A stretch of DNA of 7,214 bases, taken from NCBI GenBank assembly GCA_031282385.1, contig JAITDV010000261.1, positions 1 through 7,214 of the forward strand, given 5' to 3'. Shown in pieces: positions 5,266-7,214 of this stretch (position 1 is the stretch's first letter; each line of letters begins with the position of its first letter). The stretch comes from Planctomycetaceae bacterium. GTDB taxonomy: Bacteria; Planctomycetota; Planctomycetia; Pirellulales; Thermoguttaceae. The notes beneath the pieces were generated by a model, which saw nothing but the letters and a program-made list of their open reading frames with translations, searched no databases and was not told the DNA's origin. The position numbers and the translations under genes were made by a program.

Positions 5266-6819
5266 ATGTCTAAAGAAAATAACAAAGAACAATCGAGAGT
5301 TGTTGGTGATGCTACGGGTACAGGAGTTGTGCTTGAGGCTGCGCGTCGGGAAAAGTTACGTAAAATTGAGGCGTTGGGTTTTGATCCTTGGGGGAGTCGT
5401 TTTGATGGTCATCAACCGATTGCTTCTATTCATGCGTTGTCTGATCAAATAGTCACAGAAGAGCTGCCGCAGTCTGTCGCACCCAATAGTCAGCCGCAAC
5501 AACCGCATCAAAAAGGTCCGAAAGTGCGAGCTGCCGGCAGAATAATATTGCAACGAAAGAAGGGTAAATTGATATTTATTGATTTGTGGGATTGGACGGG
5601 TAAGATACAAATTTTGATTGGGGCAAATCAGGTTGGCGAGAAGAATTGGGAACTTGCTCAATGTTTTGATCTTGGTGATATTATTGGGGTTGATGGGGAG
5701 TTGATGGTAACGCGGACGGGAGAGTTATCGATAGCTGTGGCGGAGTTGACTTTTTTGTCGAAGTCGATAGAAACGCCGCCTGCGAAATTTCATGGTTTAA
5801 CTGATCCTGATTTGCGGAGTCGGATGCGGTACATGGATTTGATTCATACGGACGGTGTTTTAGAGCGGATGTTGCGTCGGACAAAAATTGTGCAATCTGT
5901 ACGTGCAACATTAGCAAAAGAAGGTTTTATTGAAGTGGAGGGACCGACGTTGCATACGATTGCGGGTGGCGCGGCAGCGAGACCTTTTACTACGCATCAT
6001 AATGCGTTGAATATTTCGTTGGTTTTGCGGATTGCGTTGGAGTTGCATTTGAAGCGGCTTTTGGTTGGCGGAATGGAGCGGGTTTATGAACTCGGGCGGG
6101 TTTACCGCAATGAAGGAATTGACCAAAAACATAATCCTGAATTTACAATGTTGGAGGTATATCAGGCTTATGGTGATTGTAGGTCAATGATGGATTTGAC
6201 GGAGAAGATTATCATTGATGCTTTGAAGGCAACGGGACAAGATTTAATTATAACGTGGAATGATCGGTCGATTAATTTTACGCCTCCGTTTGCAAGACGG
6301 ACTTATGACAGTTTAATTGAGGAATATGCCGGAGTTTGTGCGGGAGATCATCAGGCGTTGATTGATTGTGCAAAGTCATTGAATATTGATGTGGCGGGCA
6401 AGCATTTTGATCTGATAAAGAACGAAGTCTTTGAAGTGAAGGTTGAAGACAATCTTATTAGTCCTGTTTTTGTTACGGATTATCCGGCTAGCATTTGTCC
6501 GTTGACGAAGCGTAAGCAGGATAATGCAGAGATTGCAGATCGGTTTGAGCTTTTTGTTCAAGGTGTTGAGTTAGCGAATGCTTATACAGAGTTGAATGAT
6601 CCTGATTTGCAAGAGGAACTTTTTTCAAAACAACTTGAAGGACAAAATGATGATGAAACAATGGCGAAAATGGATCGTGATTATATTCGTGCGTTACGAC
6701 ATGGAATGCCGCCGGCAGGAGGTCTTGGAATAGGAATTGACAGGTTGTGTATGTTTCTCACAAATACAACAGCAATAAGAGAAGTAATCCTATTCCCATT
6801 GCAACGCCCAGAAAATTAA
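5266..6819 (+). CDS. lysS: Lysyl-tRNA synthetase, class II
   Basis: This 517-aa cytosolic enzyme charges tRNA-Lys with lysine using ATP. An N-terminal helical and OB-fold anticodon-binding domain (core KVRAAGRIILQRKKG, 86-100, to about 165) precedes the class II catalytic domain. Motif 1 lies around FIEVEGPTL (221-229). Motif 2 is GRVYRNEG (277-284) with R281, then HNPEFTMLE (289-297). Motif 3 is GGLGIGIDR (485-493) with R493. ELANAYTELNDP (435-446) is the family's lysine-site segment. It is slightly longer than E. coli LysS (505 aa), owing to a leader before ARREKLRKIEALG and a Q/P-rich linker near 65-85. The wording recalls planctomycete LysRS. ATG 5266 is the first start after stops; AT-rich DNA with no Shine-Dalgarno precedes it. 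It is monocistronic by spacing. No T-box or lysine riboswitch motif was recognised upstream. Confidence 0.97.
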   Translation: MSKENNKEQSRVVGDATGTGVVLEAARREKLRKIEALGFDPWGSRFDGHQPIASIHALSDQIVTEELPQSVAPNSQPQQPHQKGPKVRAAGRIILQRKKGKLIFIDLWDWTGKIQILIGANQVGEKNWELAQCFDLGDIIGVDGELMVTRTGELSIAVAELTFLSKSIETPPAKFHGLTDPDLRSRMRYMDLIHTDGVLERMLRRTKIVQSVRATLAKEGFIEVEGPTLHTIAGGAAARPFTTHHNALNISLVLRIALELHLKRLLVGGMERVYELGRVYRNEGIDQKHNPEFTMLEVYQAYGDCRSMMDLTEKIIIDALKATGQDLIITWNDRSINFTPPFARRTYDSLIEEYAGVCAGDHQALIDCAKSLNIDVAGKHFDLIKNEVFEVKVEDNLISPVFVTDYPASICPLTKRKQDNAEIADRFELFVQGVELANAYTELNDPDLQEELFSKQLEGQNDDETMAKMDRDYIRALRHGMPPAGGLGIGIDRLCMFLTNTTAIREVILFPLQRPEN

Positions 6820-6843
6820 TTCAAAAAACGCACATTTATATTC

Positions 6844-6900
6844 ATCATACTTAAATTTTCGTTTTTTAGGACGGTGTTCGTATCGGTCATGTTCATAAAG
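6844..6900 (+). repeat. Degenerate intergenic box, third copy (half)
   Basis: TTCGTTTTTTAGGA, then GGTCATGTTCATAAAG aligns with TTCGTTTTTTAAGA and TGTCATATTCGCAAAA at 5094-5135 with one gap. The second half of the box is absent. It lies between the lysS stop and the right inverted-repeat arm; no lysS terminator hairpin was found here. Confidence 0.4.
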
Positions 6901-6913
6901 TTTCGGTAACTAG

Positions 6914-7032
6914 TTGTCCCTGAAAAAGTCTTTTTGTTGTTTTAATGGTAGCCAACTTGTTCGCGGCGAGTTCGTTTGAGCATCTGAAAGGGGACTCCTT
7001 GTCAATTAATTTTGATAATAGACCTTTTCGCT
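6914..7032. repeat. Right arm of 119-bp inverted repeat
   Basis: Reverse complement of 1-119 with one mismatch and no gap. Its distal 14 bp (7019-7032) are the end of the complete MITE-1 copy that follows, so the two repeat types are joined here exactly as at the left edge. Confidence 0.95.
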
Positions 7033-7212
7033 AATCTGTAGGAGACCACCTCTGACCCCTCCGAAGGAGGGGAATTATTCGCCTCCTTCGGAGGCGTCTT
7101 CTTATTCCCTTCCTTCGGAGGGGTTAGGGGTGGTCTCGGAGGAGTTAAAGGCGGTTTTTCGTTGTAGGTTTTTTGTTACATTGATGTATTTTTAGGTTAG
7201 AGAAAAGGTCTA
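7019..7212 (-). mobile_element. MITE-1 copy 2 (190-bp element, enlarged hairpin)
   Basis: The ends are GACCTTTTCGCTAATCT (7021-7037) and AGGTTAGAGAAAAGGTC (7194-7210), flanked by TA (7019-7020, 7211-7212). It is the reverse complement of copy 1 across its full length, including the GGAGTTAAAGGCGG and GTAACAAAAAA-type spacer segments. It is 51 bp longer because of extra sequence in the hairpin head. The window ends two bases after the element. Confidence 0.85.
7042..7137 (+). repeat. Branched hairpin core of MITE-1 copy 2
   Basis: The outer stem, 7042-7062 with 7117-7137, pairs over 21 bp with two G-U wobbles on the plus strand. The head holds a second perfect stem, CGCCTCC (7080-7086)/GGAGGCG (7090-7096), around TTC, plus a further CCCTCC-GAA-GGAGGG (7057-7071) that competes with the outer stem. 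Copy 1 has a simple 3-nt loop in place of this head. Confidence 0.85.
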
Positions 7213-7214
7213 AT

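Noticed and set aside
1..7214. Transposase or integrase for the repeats
   Set aside because: All four real genes are housekeeping or metabolic enzymes, and no frame shows a DDE, HUH, serine or tyrosine recombinase motif. The repeats must depend on an enzyme elsewhere.

Overview
ORGANISM. The window is AT-rich chromosomal DNA carrying four complete protein genes, all on the + strand, and one tRNA gene. The class II lysyl-tRNA synthetase has a long N-terminus and wording such as HGLTDPDLRSRMRYMDL, GGAAARPF and LRIALELHLKRL. From memory this resembles planctomycete (Pirellulales-type) LysRS. An AlaC-type aminotransferase, a planctomycete-like nucleoside phosphorylase/nucleosidase and the absence of Shine-Dalgarno sequences at all four starts fit that reading. 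A low-GC planctomycete is my best guess at moderate confidence; no database search was possible.

LAYOUT. 1-119: left arm of a 119-bp inverted repeat whose partner is 6914-7032 (one mismatch), beginning inside the end of a small transposon-like element. 331-467: sigma70-like promoter and tRNA-Glu(UUC). 468-1000: non-coding, with one ~100-bp hairpin repeat. 1001-1948: extended SDR, GDP-mannose dehydratase/reductase type. 1949-2542: non-coding, with a 139-bp MITE and a second copy of the ~100-bp repeat. 2543-3817: AlaC-like aminotransferase. 3940-4773: phosphorylase-superfamily protein. 4774-5265: non-coding, with a strong promoter candidate and a third ~100-bp repeat. 5266-6819: lysS. 6820-7214: right inverted-repeat arm merging into a 190-bp MITE of the first family in reverse orientation.

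HOW IT FITS TOGETHER. The four proteins (sugar-nucleotide metabolism, amino-acid transamination, nucleoside salvage, translation) do not form an obvious pathway. Gaps of 120-600 bp separate them, so they look like separate transcription units. The coding part is about 4.6 kb of 7.2 kb, which is low for a bacterium. The gaps hold two unrelated families of small non-autonomous repeats: MITE-1, with GACCTTTTC ends, apparent TA target sites and a 21-bp hairpin; and MITE-2, about 100 bp with imperfect ~21-bp terminal inverted repeats and a GCCTGCTT hairpin followed by TTTT. No transposase is present. The repeats touch gene boundaries: remnants overlap the possible start and the stop codon of the nucleosidase gene, and a MITE-2 copy lies between a good promoter and lysS. 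The most interesting content is this repeat layer and the inverted-repeat bracketing of the whole block, not the housekeeping genes.
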